A stretch of 64,000 nt of DNA from Botryosphaeria dothidea (GCA_011503125.2 WWBZ02000040.1:2542001-2606000); one strand, 5' to 3'; numbered from the stretch's first letter, positions 12,063-24,265 are shown. The notes: generated by a model not told the origin, from the sequence alone. Numbers and translations: made by a program.

Positions 12063-12456
12063 GTTCGCATGAGGCAAGCTGCAATCTGAAGCAGTACAGC
12101 GACTTTCAACAAGGAGCTGCAATAACGGTGGGGGCGAGTGCTTGTGTGGTAATGTGTCACTCCTTGAAATCAACGGACTCGGCCGCCAAGCTCGGCCGAA
12201 GGGGTTAATTGATTGGGCGAAAAAAAAGTCTCCAAAAAGTAATACGGCATTGGTTCTACATGCTTCAGGGTCTGGTACTCGCCCATTCGTTAGTATCAAT
12301 AAAGAATCAACCTGCCTGAGGCGGGCTGACAGCAATGATTTCGCAGCACTTGCACAGTGATTAACTTTTTAGCCAGAAAACTACTACCAACCCCTGCGCA
12401 GCCCCACATATGTAGAGCATCGCGTTTGAATGCAGTGAAGTGACTGATTCCAAAGC
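12063..12456. other. Convergent 3' intergenic region
   Basis: About 390 bases between the stops of the proline-rich gene and the SDR. Nothing beyond 3' UTR-like sequence was seen. Confidence 0.5.
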
Positions 12457-13428
12457 CTAAACGAACCACCCCCCGTCAACCATGTGCACAGCACCCGTGG
12501 TGAAACTCGAATCGCTGCTCAGCAAATGTATCACCGTCGGCACCACCTCCTCGGGCTTTGCCAACCTCTTCAAGATCGTAGCCTGTACCTCGGGCGATTT
12601 GTGAACAGTCGCGAGGTCACCAACCCCATCCATCAACGGCGTAGCAGTGTAGCCCCTACCAACTCGCATCAGCACCAACCCGCCCAAAACGCGGACTCAA
12701 GAGAAAAAAAAAAGAGTAGGAAGAAACACTCACGGATTGACCACATTCACCCTAATCCCCCTCTCCCCCAACTCCCTCGCCGCACTCCTACTCAACCCAA
12801 CAACCCCATGCTTGCTGGCACTGTACGCATCCCTCAACCCAGCCCCCACCATCCCCAAGATGCTGCTCGCATTGACGATGCTCCCGCCCTCGCCCATGAC
12901 CCGCACCTCCGCGCGCATGCACTTCATCACGCCCGTCAGGTTGACGCCGAGCACGAAGTCCCAGTCCTCGTCGCTGACGTCGGCGACGGACGCGGCGCCG
13001 AACTGCGCGCCCAGCACGCCCGCGAAATTTGCCGCGCCGTGCAGGGGCGCGCCGAGCGTCTCGACCGTCTCGTCGATCCAGGCGCCGACGTCGTCCGTCT
13101 TGCGGACGTCGGTGACGCGGGCGAGGAACTTGGCGTCGGTGTGCCCGGCGTCGCGGGCGGTGCGCTCGACGGTCGAGAGAGCGGCGGAGAGGGCGGGCTC
13201 TTGGATGTCGGCGAGGGAGACGTTGGCCTGAAGGTGGAGGAGAAATGTCAATGAATGCCAGCTCATGAATTTGAGGATATCTCTTTGCTTTTTCCTGGTT
13301 GAGGGGCAGCAAATGGAACGAAAGTGATTACGTACACCAATGGAGGCAAGGCTCTTAGCGATGGCAAGGCCAATTCCAGAGGCGGCGCCGGTTACGGCTA
13401 TTGTCTTGCCTTTGAGGGAAGCTGCCAT
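12457..13428 (-). CDS. Short-chain dehydrogenase/reductase (SDR)
   Basis: Three exons (13428-13336, 13227-12734, 12655-12457) join in frame to 261 residues, a normal classical SDR length. The N-terminal cofactor motif is TGAASGIG (TGxxxGxG). The NAG-equivalent is NFAG, the catalytic Ser lies in NASSILG, and the catalytic Tyr and Lys are in YSASK. The C-terminus is the typical FTTGAVHMVDGGWFV. It should catalyse NAD(P)(H)-dependent oxidation or reduction of an alcohol or carbonyl; the substrate cannot be read from the sequence. The central exon is markedly GC-rich in third positions. No neighbouring biosynthetic enzyme points to a pathway. Confidence 0.9.
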
Positions 13429-14626
13429 TGCGGTTTGCGGTCAATTTGTTCGAGAGAGTAAATCCAGGTGCAGAGGGAAGGTAATTAGACGCAGGTGAGG
13501 AAAATGGCGGACAGTGGTAAGTCTGATATAGGATCCACTAGTATTGAAGAAACTATGACGAGATGGGGTAAATAGATTAAGCGGAGACCTTAGCTGCATC
13601 TATGGAAGCACTGCATATCTTGGTATAGCTTTATTGGGGGCGAAGCAGCTGATGGAGAGTAATGCAGGTAAAACGTGCATATACAGGCCGATTGCTTACG
13701 GCAATTCTTACCGTACCTGGTGTTCCCTCGTTATCTAGTCACGAATCATCTTCGCTATAGCAAGGCGAGAGATTGCATGTGGAGATCTTGTGGCGTTAAG
13801 CCGTTTCTGTGTGGGGGAGCAGGCTGTGATACCCATCTGCACGCTTGTTTCGGAAAGACATCCGATGAAGTACTTTAGGTCCAATTGATTTGCAGCATAT
13901 GGCGGGGCACCCCTCTTTCGCTAACCGAGCTGAAAGACCCTGCAGGAGCTGCGGGTGATGCCAACAGCAGCTACCCGTGATTGATTATGTGATAGCTGCA
14001 ACAGAAGCTGAAAGAGGACGGCAGGTAAGCTGAGGCGGTCTTGTGGCTGCCAATATACGAGGATAGAGGGGTCTGTATGTAGCGTAAATGCTGCACTACT
14101 CCAGAACCCAATGTTTCAATGGTATTACTGTGTAGGGGTCGGCGTGGGCGGAATGCCTTTCCATGTTATCATTATGAACTAGACTTCAAAGAGCATTGAA
14201 GATTAGGAAAAGCCATGCCATGCAGAAATTCGAATATGTATTATGCCAAGACCACTATGTCCCATGAATGCCATGACTACATGCGAATCTCTTTCCCGAC
14301 AGACCGCAGAAGCCTGTCTCCAGTCATAAAACAAAATCCCCTGACGCCGTGTTCAAGGACGTCAGTATCCATTGCTCTGACATATGCTACATAAGGGGTA
14401 TGAGAAAGCCATTGATCATGAAAAGCAGGACACTAAAAGCATCAATCCAGGTTTATCGACACCATGGTCGTGAGGAAGAATCCAGCATCCAAGACGACAT
14501 TTTCACCTTTCAGAAGGTCGTAAGGCAAACAAGTAAAGGAGGTTGCAAAACACAGAGTTGAAGTATCAAAGGTGGTATATCCGCAGAGAAACTGCGACTT
14601 GCATCGCAGAAGGGTTTCGCTTCTGT
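13429..14626. other. Intergenic region, SDR / chitin synthase
   Basis: About 1.2 kb holding the SDR promoter (right of 13428) and the chitin synthase 3' side. No supported gene or structural RNA seen. Confidence 0.5.
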
Positions 14627-17600
14627 CTAAACACCACGGAACTAGACCAGAATTAGTAGACCATCCTTTGACCACCTGGAATGATGTTAAACTTACCATC
14701 CGAACAATCAAGAACCACATAGCGCCGACAAATCTAAATGCACTAAGACCAGCAACGCTCCAAAGAACAACGCTCATGTAGATCTTGGCGCGTTCTGTCT
14801 TCTCCTTCGAAACCTCGTCATCCTCAAGGGACACGTCAACACCAGCGGTAACCAGCACAACAGCGCACAGCGCCAAGTTGCAGAACATCCAGAAGAGCAC
14901 GACGGAAGAACGGAAACCCTTGTAGTAATCCTCCTGTTTGTCTTCCGCGGAAGGGTCCTTCTTCGGCTCGACCCATTTGGTGGCGAAGACGCGCAATTCG
15001 GCCTCGTACTGAGTGTTCAAGTCGGCATCATCCGTGGGTGCAGAAACGTCAACCTTGCCACCAGGCTTGGTCGTGACCGACGGCAGCTTCTCGGGCTTTA
15101 CGTCACCCTTAGTACCCCAGGTGATATCGTGGGTGTTACAGAAGGCGTAGACGTTTAGGATATTGATGTATGTCGGCGTCATCAGGAGATACTGGATAAA
15201 CGACGTGAACATGTGCCAGGGATCCAGGAACAGGAATGAGGCGACGAAGTACAGGACGTAGGTTGACGCCAATGAGACGATCAGTGTGAAGAAGAGGGTA
15301 TTCTGGAACAGATCCGCAACCGAGAAGCCGTCGGCGACTTCGCTCTTTACCGAGATAACAGTGATGTAGATGGATGCAAACATCAGGTACGCCATGATGA
15401 GAACCCAGAAATACACCATCGTCATGTAGAACTTGTTCGAGCCTTGTGGTCGGTTACCCAGAGCCAGCACGAAACAAGTGATGACCGTTGCAAGATACGC
15501 CCATTCGAATACCGTTGCGAGAACCTTGCCGGCTGTGCCCAGGAACTCATCATTACCAAGAGAGGACGTGAGAATGCGGAAGACCAAGAAGAAGTTACCG
15601 AGCTGGAACCAGGCGAAGATCATGTTGACGGTCTGATAACCGAACTCGACCAGGAACATCATTTGCGAAGGAACGAGTGGTCGCTTCTGAAGATCTGGTG
15701 CGAGTGTGCAAGAGCGTAAACAGCAGCGAAGAAACTTCCGTTCAGCCAGCGACGACGTTGGAGAATGAAGTCGGCCATCTCGACTGGAACATCGGTCTCA
15801 CCAGTAGCCGATTTGACGTATTGTAGAATCCAATGGCAGTTGCGCTTCGCGACGAGCTCGAAACATAGGATACGATCCTCGGCAAGGTACATGTTTGCAG
15901 TGAAAATACCGGCATTGGCGCCGTGCATCTTCTCACCAGCGAAGTACTTCTCCAGGGGACCCTGGCCAGTCTTGTCGTTCTGTAGGGCGACATAACGGTA
16001 TGCGGAGAAAGCACAGGTAGGACCGAAATGAAACCGAATGCCGACTCCAGAGGCTTGTCCAGGATGTTACTCATCTTGTACTCGAAGTTCTGGGTCGCAA
16101 CAAGGGGGTTGAGCAGCTTCTTGCCGTGGACCAACATAGCCTTGATCTCACCACAAGCGCCGGCGCACATTGGCTCCAGGTCGAATGCCTTCCAGAGTTG
16201 GTAAATCGAGTCCTTTCCGGGTTTCGTACCGGCATCGATGAGGACGCAAATGTTGGGGTCGAGAACGCTGCCAAAAGCCTGGAAAAACCATCTGTGCGAG
16301 TTGATCTTCTTCTGGTTCTTTTCCTTCAAACAGAACAGCATCTGAATGGGAGTGGTGCCCTTCTTGATGTTCACGACACCCTTCTTGATTTCCAGGCCTC
16401 ATTTGAGAGGTGTACTCGTAAATATGTGCCGTCACCTCCTTGCCGTTGACTTGCTGTTTGGCAATGCCGTCCTGGTAAACTCCCAGACCGGCCAAAACGG
16501 CTCTTGTCCTCGGGTTGATCTTCGCACGACCGTCGCTGACAACGCAAACCACGATCTTCTTCCACGCATCCTTACCCCATGTTTTGCTATTCGTCCGCGA
16601 GTTCATGTACTCGATGTTCTTGATCACACCGGTCAAAGTTCGCGGCAAAAAGCTCATCCTCCTCGTTATACATGGTGATTGCAATGAACAGCTCAGTGTG
16701 GCGCGGTTTTGCGAACAGGCGCTGGCGCAGCGTAAAGCGATCATTGTAGAAGTCGGAAGGGTCGCAGGTCGCGGCTGAGTATCTCATATGGGTGAACTCA
16801 TCACGCTCAGGCGGCTGCGCGTGCGGGACTTGGTTGAGGAGCCGGGGAGGAATAGGGCAATCGAGGACGAGATTGCCATTGAACAACTGCACCTCCTTGA
16901 CTGTCTTCCACCGACGAATTGGCGCAGGACTCGGGGTTGGCTTTGGGGCATCAAAGTATTCCCCCTGGTCCATGCTAGGGCTTATGGGATGAGCAGGATC
17001 CGGGCCGTAGGCGTTATCTGGCTGCAGCATAGGGCGGTTGTCGCTCTCATCCTGCCAGTATTGCTGGTGTTCCTCGTGCGGAGAGGGGTTGTAGGGCTGG
17101 TTGAAGTATGCATCGTGGTGCGCGTTCGGGTCGATGGCGTAGTCGTCATGATAACCTCCTGGCGAATACCGGTGGTCTGCCTCGTACTGCTCGTTGTGAC
17201 CGAAGGTATTTTGGACGTTCTCGACTGAGTACTGCATGCGTAAATGTCAGTTCAACGCCCACATCCTCCTTTCAGGGTGAATTGCCCACTTACCGTGGGT
17301 TGTGCCTGTAAGCGATCGCCTGGGGTACTGGGACCGGGACCAGGACCCATGGGGATTTCCAGAGGCTGGCCGCCATAGGGACGGTCCTCGAGCTGGTAGC
17401 CGTTGAATGGGTTGCCGGGCGAGGGCGTCCGATGGGGTCTCCGGGGGTCCATGTTGTTGTTGTAGGTGTAGTCTTCGTCGTCGGGGTGGACGTTGCCCGT
17501 CGAGCCTGTTTAAGTTGGCGGTCAGTCCTGCTGGCGATAGACGCTATGGCGGTGGAGCGCGCGCTGGTCCAGGAGTCGGCTCTCTCGCGCACGCCGCGTT

Positions 17601-17731
17601 TGGAGCCAAGGCGTCAGGAATGCTTCTCAGGCGTCACGTCTGGAGAAACAGCACGGAGCGTCGTGCAGGCGGCGGAGGACTATAGGGCAGATTGTAAACG
17701 CGTGCGACTCACCAAGACGGTTGTAGGACAT
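14627..17731 (-). CDS. Chitin synthase, class III-like, carrying four single-base indels
   Basis: A membrane enzyme that polymerises UDP-GlcNAc into chitin at the hyphal tip. The start is ATG 17731 (MSYNRLG), followed by small introns near 17710-17505 and 17300-17235. There is a Pro/Asp/Tyr-rich N-terminal domain, then the catalytic core with [68 protein letters not shown]-type [13 protein letters not shown] and QRRRWLNGS, then a cluster of transmembrane helices. The last intron (GTAAGT near 14690 to CTAG near 14642) gives the C-terminus RMFRGV. Indels against the family occur near 16641-16646 (+1), 16399 (+1), 16014 (-1) and 15661 (-1). Conserved residues continue in the shifted frame each time and the net shift is zero. 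The class is judged from memory of class III sequences. The gene is real, but as written it is not translatable. Confidence 0.9.
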
Positions 17732-19939
17732 GGTGGCTGGCGGCCGCGGCAGCTGGGCCTGATCTGCTGCTGGCTCTGGCTGCGGGCGCGGAAATGAGGG
17801 CAGGAGGGAGATGCCTGTTTGGGCGGGAAAGCTCGTTGGTGTAAGTGGCCGTAAGGTTTATCAAAATCTCGTCGATTGTTTCACGTTAGTCGCGTCGTGG
17901 GGCGCGGAGAAGCGCCGCGGGTAACGACTGAAGGATAGCAGACGCAACGGCGGTGGGTGGAGGTTGGAGAGCAGCAACGAAGGTGAGCAGTGAGGCTGGC
18001 AATAAAGTTCCCCGCCGCTGTTGACGGGCTGAGTGCAGCGGCTTGGGCTGGGGAGGATGTGCAGCCGCTGCAGGCTTCGTCGCGACTTTGAAACCTGGAG
18101 GCTGTGCCAGTGCGGCCCCAACCCTCTCTCCCCCCCGGCCCATCCCAGCTACATGATGTAATTTCTGCCAGCACTCTCCAACTCAAACCCTCGATCAACC
18201 TGCGAACTTGCGCGTCTTCTGGGCATGCTTCACCATGTTGCCGCCATGTTCGATCGCCTGTCCCCCTCACGACGCGCCTCAGTCTCCCTGGCCGTCCGCT
18301 CTTCCTGCTTGCGGCGCCCTAGTAGCGCCGCTCTGCTCAGCCCGGCGCCGCCAATCAGCGCACGCGTCGTACTCGCACTCACCAACACCGCCCTGTTGCT
18401 GACGAGGCAGCTCACTTGTTGACTGCTTTCTCACGTACCTTCTGGCGCGCCGTCCGCTCTGTCACGGGATCCCCGGGGTCCAACCTGTGAGAGATCCGAG
18501 ATACGTGAACACAGCCCCGGCAGCACATCTCCACTATTGTTGTGGCGGCTGTGGCTGTGGCGTTCGCCGCGAAGAGTTTGGCCGACCAACATGCGGTGTA
18601 TCTCACGCCCCGCCGTCAAAATCTGCACCAATCCGCCGCATCTCCCAAACAGTCAAGCTTCTGGAAGCGAGGCATTATCTTGCATCATGCTTCTAAGAAA
18701 AGCGCTGTCGGCGACAGACTCTCCCGGCCTCAGCCACTATACATGCAATCAGCTTCTGACGTGATCAAAACACCTAAACTCCGGGCTCCCATAATTTGCC
18801 CGCCGCGCACACTCTTCCTCTGTCAAGTATTAGATTACAGCACGCTGATCACATCACTGTGCCCGGCCTTCCCAACGATATTTGCCGTCCCAGGCCGAGA
18901 ATTGAGGCAATCTATTTCCCCGTTCATGCCCTGGTCGCCTCTATGCAATGGGCCGAGGTGCTCGTGATTTCGGCTACCTACGTCACTCGATTTCGGTCTC
19001 TCCGAGTCACAGTGGCTATACAGTTTGCGTGTGGGCGATTCCCATTCGCCGGACAACCATCGAAAGCAAACAACTTTCCTTTAGTCCAACTCCGGTGTAT
19101 CAAGACATTGGCGCTGTGCGGTTTGACATGACTGTAATTCGCACAAGCGTTCCTAAATGCTACGGAGCACCGTGTCTGAATGGATCATCGTACTACCAGT
19201 AGACTGTACACTCATCTATGCTGGAAACCTTGCGTGATATCTCTGCGCTTACAATTTACTGAGTCTCGCTGTTTTGAAGGCCTATTGCGGAGAAGGAATA
19301 GCACGCTTCCCACATAATCCGAGACCATGATGACGAGTTTACAAGTAGAACGCTCACACATTAAGGTACTGATGACATGCTTTTCCAGAGTCGATATTGC
19401 CGCTTTGGAACTGATGTGCCCTCAGTCAACTGTCCGCCGTTTCATTCACCGAAGCCATCCCTACGAACGGCGCCAGCAACGTCAAAACTGCGGTAGCAGA
19501 AACATTCACAAGAAGACGGCCACCGATGACACCGAACGGTGACTTATCCCGGAAAGAAAGCCATAACGTTATTGAAGAGAATTACTAAGAAGACCCTTTG
19601 TACTAGTGCCAAGATTCTTCTAGACAAACTGAAGACGGTCGACGAAGAATACTTCGAACAACCGAAGGTCCTGGGAGATGTTGTGGATAATGTTGCGAGG
19701 TCTTATGATGCAACCGAGGGAATCGATGCTTTATTCCTTGTGGTTTTTGCCTTGATCGTGTTGGCAATTCTGGTGGCTTCTTTCTACTGATAAAACTTAC
19801 GGCCCATTGGCGATGTTCTTGAACGGAAATTTATGAGCCAGCAGCAGTATCAAGTCTCCCATGATCTTGTATTCTTAAGTCTATTCGGGTATCATCGCGT
19901 CCGTCTTGTTGCAAATCTTCCCATGCCTTCATGAGCACC
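17732..19939. other. Intergenic region upstream of chitin synthase
   Basis: About 2.2 kb. It is expected to hold the chitin synthase promoter and a CT-rich stretch (18121-18140). A short frame at 19539-19790 ends in a hydrophobic segment but has no ATG; it is treated under rejected items. Confidence 0.5.
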
Positions 19940-20541
19940 TTATGCTTTCTTTTCTGCCTCCAAATGCTTCAGCAAGCCCTCCGAAAACCTCACGGCCTGC
20001 TTATACGCCGTCTCGAACCCGTCTCTTCCACCATAATACGGATCAATCACCACCTCGCCCTTCCTCCCACCAAAGTCGCCAAAAAGCATCACCTTCCCAA
20101 GGTTCTCGATTTGTTCCTCTTTCCCAGCGGACCGCAGTTTCCGTTCGTATGCGTTCTTTAAGCGCACCAAGTCCGACAAGTTTTCACGGTCCATGGCTAG
20201 GATATAGTCGAAGCTATCGAAGTCGTCCGGGTTACGGAATTTGCGCGCGCAGTGGTCATAATCAGTTATGCCGTTGTCCTCGAGCGTTGAGAGGGTGCGC
20301 GAATCCGGCCCGTCGCCGGCGTGGTATGCGCCTGTACCGCAGCTGTCGATTTCGCCAACGGTGGGGTGCGGTGAGGGAGATTTGGTGAGTTGGCGGAACA
20401 CGCCTTCGGACATCGTTGAGCGGCCTGTGGGAAGACCGAGTCAGTAGTGCAGGAGAGAAGGAGAGGCGGAGAGGCGGAGTTAGACTCACAGATGTTGCCC
20501 AAGCAGACGAAGAGGATGTTGGCCTTGCCGTCGGCGCCCAT
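19940..20541 (-). CDS. Low-molecular-weight protein tyrosine phosphatase
   Basis: A small cytosolic phosphatase that removes phosphate from phosphotyrosine. Exon 1 runs from ATG 20541 (MGADGKANILFVCLGNI); a short intron (near 20490-20427) interrupts the P-loop. Splicing rebuilds CLGNICRSTMSE, the C-x5-R-S signature with the nucleophilic Cys and the phosphate-binding Arg. The general-acid Asp is in the late DPYYGG motif (near 20035). Total length is about 178 residues, close to the family norm of 155-180. An intron inside the active-site loop means that both exons are needed for activity. No obvious regulatory partner lies nearby. Confidence 0.93.
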
Positions 20542-21360
20542 GATGACAGAGATTGGATTGATAAGAAATATGGACTTTGAGACCTCTCTGCAAGCCTAAT
20601 GCTGTGGAAGTTGGGTAGTGTGGTTAAGGCAGAAAAGTTGGTGACAAAGTTTGGTCGGTGACGAAGCCGGTGGAAGGGCATGAGTTAATCGATAAGGAGA
20701 CGGCCCCGCGGGTCTGTGCCTAGCGGGGCGCCTGACAGCGATGCTCTACCGTGGCCGGTGCATTTTCAATGTGTTCGCGCACATGGCTGCCGAAGAATGT
20801 TGACCAAGAACTAGGCGAGATTCACGAGGAAGCTCTACACTACAAAGCTTGAAGAGGAAAATTCAGATGGTCAATCATGAGCCCCGGGAGCCCATTATCT
20901 GAGGAGTCGGCACCGCAGGCCAATCGGGAAGCGCGGCAGATGCTCTGGTAGCATCCCGTTTTCCCGATGAGTTCAAGCAACCCCGATGGCCTTGCAGTAG
21001 GCTGGAGACTTTCCCTGAGCATTCCTGTCAAAGGCGCATCTTCGATCTGATCTAAGTCACGCCGCGCGTAGGGAAGAGCATGTTCTGGTGCGCTAGGAAT
21101 AGGCCACGTTTAGTGGGCGAGAGAAACAAGCTTTCTCTTGGAGCCAGAGAGGTCTCACACGTCACTGTGCACGGTCTCCCGCAGCTTCCCCAGCTCCCGT
21201 CTTCAGCTCCGACGTGCCTGACGCCCTTCTTCTACACCCGGTCTCCCGTCGCTGGCCCCAGCCCTGCCCTTCAACAGCTCCTACACTACGAATCCACCGT
21301 CGCCAGCCTCCAATTCTTCTCAGTCCAGCTTCAAATTCCTCTTCCGCGCGACCTTCAGCC
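20542..21360. other. Divergent intergenic region, LMW-PTP / small Cys-rich membrane protein
   Basis: About 820 bases between two divergent starts. It has a CT-rich leader (21170-21350) just before the plus-strand gene. No other feature was supported. Confidence 0.5.
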
Positions 21361-21730
21361 ATGGATTGCATTCCTTTCCCCATTGTCTGTTTCCAGTGCG
21401 GAACGTAAGTCTCCTTCCTAAAAAAAGCTGCCGTGGGAATTTCCCGGCGCCACCACGGTTACTGATCACGATACTCTCCCAACCAGCGACCAGAATCCTT
21501 GTCACTGCAAAGTTGTCGGTCCAACCCTGGGTTTCGGTGTTGCCGTCGTCATGGCCATCGTCTGCTGGCCAGCCTCGATCCTCTGCGGATGCTGTGCTAC
21601 CGATGCTGGGAAGAAGTGAGCCCAAGTGTCCCTTCCTGCGATACAAATGGCTAATGCAAGGGCGTTACACAGGATGCTCGCCGCGCCGGCGGATACAAGC
21701 GGCGTTGTCAGTAACGCGATACCCATATAA
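21361..21730 (+). CDS. Small cysteine-rich membrane protein (LITAF/BRI3-like pattern)
   Basis: ATG 21361 follows a long pyrimidine-rich leader. Exon 1 (21361-21404) gives MDCIPFPIVCFQCGT. Exon 2 begins at 21487 and encodes a CHC pair, then a single hydrophobic segment (LGFGVAVVMAIVCWPASIL) and a closing CGCC. A third exon after a GTGAGC intron would end at TAA 21728; without splicing the frame stops at TGA 21617. The layout of Cys pairs on both sides of a short hydrophobic hairpin resembles LITAF-type or BRI3-type membrane zinc proteins, which sit on endosomal or lysosomal membranes. That resemblance is by pattern only. Total length is 53-72 residues. Confidence 0.55.
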
Positions 21731-23227
21731 TGACGTGATGGCGGCCGGAAGGATACCGGTAGAGCGGGGTCGGCAATGGAATCCTTGGATAACTCTGACT
21801 TTCTTGGCGCTGGACGGGGCTTCTGGAGTTGGTACATATAATTGGCCGTGGTTGGTATATCTTATCGGGCTGTCTCGACGACGCCGCTCTCAATCTTATT
21901 TCTTTTGCATCACTGCACGCGCGACTTTCGCGTCTCGCCGCCCGCTGCTCCAGCTCCCCTTCTGGCCAAGGAGCAATCGGCAACATTTCTCCGTTCCGAA
22001 TACGATTTTCCCGCTTCGCGCCAATGAGGCTCATCAAAGGAGGACCTGGGCGGTGGATTTCCGGGTATAAGCGGCAGAAGTCAAAGCAACGTAGCCTTTT
22101 GGCGCACCGAAAGAGGACTACTAACGAACACATTCGAGCGAGCAGACTGAAGATATATCTAGAGACTTGCCAGAACTGCCCGGCAGGGGTAGGTGAGAGC
22201 TACGTCACCTGACGTGATTGCCATTTTGGGTCGCCAAGATAGGTTGACATGTTCGCTCACGGCTTCCTCTCCGACGACCTCTCTCCTCTACTGGAAACGA
22301 CACTGGTCGCGAATTTCCCGAGCGGCATCCTCCTCAACTCCTTGGTCCGCGTGTTATGCAGTCCGCCTCTTCCGGACAGCTGAAACGCTTTCGCGCCGGG
22401 TTATCACGGAATTCGGCATTCTCCTCATCTTACGAACACGTGCACCTGCAGCTTCCCGCCGCATCATCGCCAAGACACCGCGATTTGCTCGGAAGGGATC
22501 TCCACCTGCCCATTGAATTGGAATCAGCGGTATTTACCGCTCTGCACCCCTTCCGCTGCCAGGCCAGCACTTCCTTGCGAGTATGTCCACACGTCCAATT
22601 GCAATTCTTTGACTTTATCGCGGAACATTGCACATTCATTCCCGCAAGACGTCAGTCGCCCTGATGGCTTAAGAAGACATGCGAACTGCCTTGGGGCTTG
22701 CGCCCACAGATGACAGTGAACTTCGGATCACATTACACAAGCAATTGACAGCCTTGATGCAGTTGATATGACTGCCTTCCTTTTCTGGGGGCTTTTCTTT
22801 GTGTATCTGCGGCCGTTGCTAATTCAATGACAGGTCTGACCAACACAAGCCAACGCAGGCACGTGTTGTACAGGCTTACTACAACACCTTTCAGCTGTGG
22901 GCAGCTTCGAACCTCTTCAAAAGCTCACCACTTGGCTTCACCATTGGTGCCCAAAAACTGGGCTCACCTGGTCCATTCGAAGTCACCTCACAAGATCACG
23001 AGAGTCTGACCCTGTCACCTATCACAGGGCCCTGCCTAGACTCCACAATCTTAGCAATCCGGTATTCACGTGGGTGGTTACTGCCTAAAGGTAGCGACAT
23101 CACTGGTCCAAAAAGGAACCTATCAAACCTACCCTTCATAACATTCTCTCGAATACCAAGTTGCTTCTTCCACACATCGCTCACCAACTGAAACACCATT
23201 CGAGGATCCTCACAGAACGGGTTGAAG
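21731..23227. other. Intergenic region
   Basis: About 1.5 kb upstream of the Zn2Cys6 gene. Short overlapping frames only; nothing recognised. Confidence 0.5.
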
Positions 23228-24265
23228 ATGTCTGACAATGTTGGTTGGACGCCCCGTCGGAACCGAGAAATATCCTTCGAGGAGGGCCTAGCGATGATAG
23301 ACAATTTCTACGACGGCCCCGCCCATTCTGAGCCGCTCAGAATACCGGATGTGGAACCGGCAGCCGCAGATCGTTTTGACCCTACTAAAGCTGCGGATAA
23401 CGCTCTCGAGATCGACAATGCCCGAACTGCTGCTGCTATTGCTCAACTATCTCACTCTCCGGTAGCGCATCCATCGAAGGACCCTCCGATTCTGCCTTCC
23501 TCCCCACCTCGGGAATACCCACCGCAATGGCAGCCTCATTGGACCCACAACAGACCACTCGCTTTTACAAGCTCTCCAATTGCCTTTACCAACCCACCAC
23601 CCCCAACATCAATAGCAGGGTTCTCTACAACTGCCGGCCCGATTCCCTTTGCGGTTGCCTCCCACATAAGGCCCATGCCATCCCCTCTCCAATCCAAAGC
23701 TCCTTCGCCTAACACCACTTTCTCGAAGACGAATTCGCCGTCGGTTGCCTCTTCCAAAGAGACCTCGCCTATCTTCAGCGCATCCAACACAGCCTCACCC
23801 ACTCTCTCTATGTCGAAGACGGGCTCACCTGCTCCGACCGAAACCTCGACTCCAGTCCTTACCCCAGCCATGGCCAGAACCAACAGCAATCCTGTTTTTA
23901 CACCTGTCGCGCCACGAGCGGGCATTCCTATTATCCCTTCTCCAAGTTTGCAGAAGACTGTCATGTCTTCGATCTCTCCTCCCGCTGCCATACCCCAAAA
24001 CATTCAGAAGGAAAACGCCCCAGCGAGGAACAAGGTCGCCAAGAAGCACGCAACCGACAGCCCGACTGCTGATCCTAGCCCCGTCAAGCCTACCCCTACC
24101 CCGTCCGCTCCACGTTCGGTGAAGAAATCGCGCTGCGAACGTTGTGTCAAGCAGCACGGCGCGTGCGATCTTGATGTGAGGCGCCCGTGTGACCGTTGTG
24201 CGAAGGCAGGTCTGTCGGCGGCGGAGTGCATCCCGAGAGAGTACAAGCCGAAGAAGAAGCCTTAG
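23228..24265 (+). CDS. Ser/Thr-Pro-rich protein with C-terminal Zn2Cys6 cluster
   Basis: An intronless frame of 345 residues from ATG 23228 (MSDNVGWTPRRNREISFEEG). The N-terminal third is acidic and mixed. The middle (about residues 110-270) is disordered-looking, rich in Ser, Thr and Pro, with repeated SKTxSP and SPxxS proline-directed sites. The last 45 residues hold a basic Zn(II)2Cys6 motif spaced C-x2-C-x6-C-x7-C-x2-C-x9-C (CERCVKQHGAC, then CDRC and AEC), closed by the basic tail KPKKKP. Zn2Cys6 clusters bind DNA in fungal regulators, usually from the N-terminus; a C-terminal position is uncommon. The middle homology region of classical regulators is absent. Role unknown; probably nuclear. 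Confidence 0.8.
   Translation: MSDNVGWTPRRNREISFEEGLAMIDNFYDGPAHSEPLRIPDVEPAAADRFDPTKAADNALEIDNARTAAAIAQLSHSPVAHPSKDPPILPSSPPREYPPQWQPHWTHNRPLAFTSSPIAFTNPPPPTSIAGFSTTAGPIPFAVASHIRPMPSPLQSKAPSPNTTFSKTNSPSVASSKETSPIFSASNTASPTLSMSKTGSPAPTETSTPVLTPAMARTNSNPVFTPVAPRAGIPIIPSPSLQKTVMSSISPPAAIPQNIQKENAPARNKVAKKHATDSPTADPSPVKPTPTPSAPRSVKKSRCERCVKQHGACDLDVRRPCDRCAKAGLSAAECIPREYKPKKKP

Noticed and set aside
19539..19790. Frame ending in a 20-residue hydrophobic segment, like a tail anchor
   Set aside because: Starts at GTG with no ATG and no convincing upstream exon; kept only as a possible last exon.
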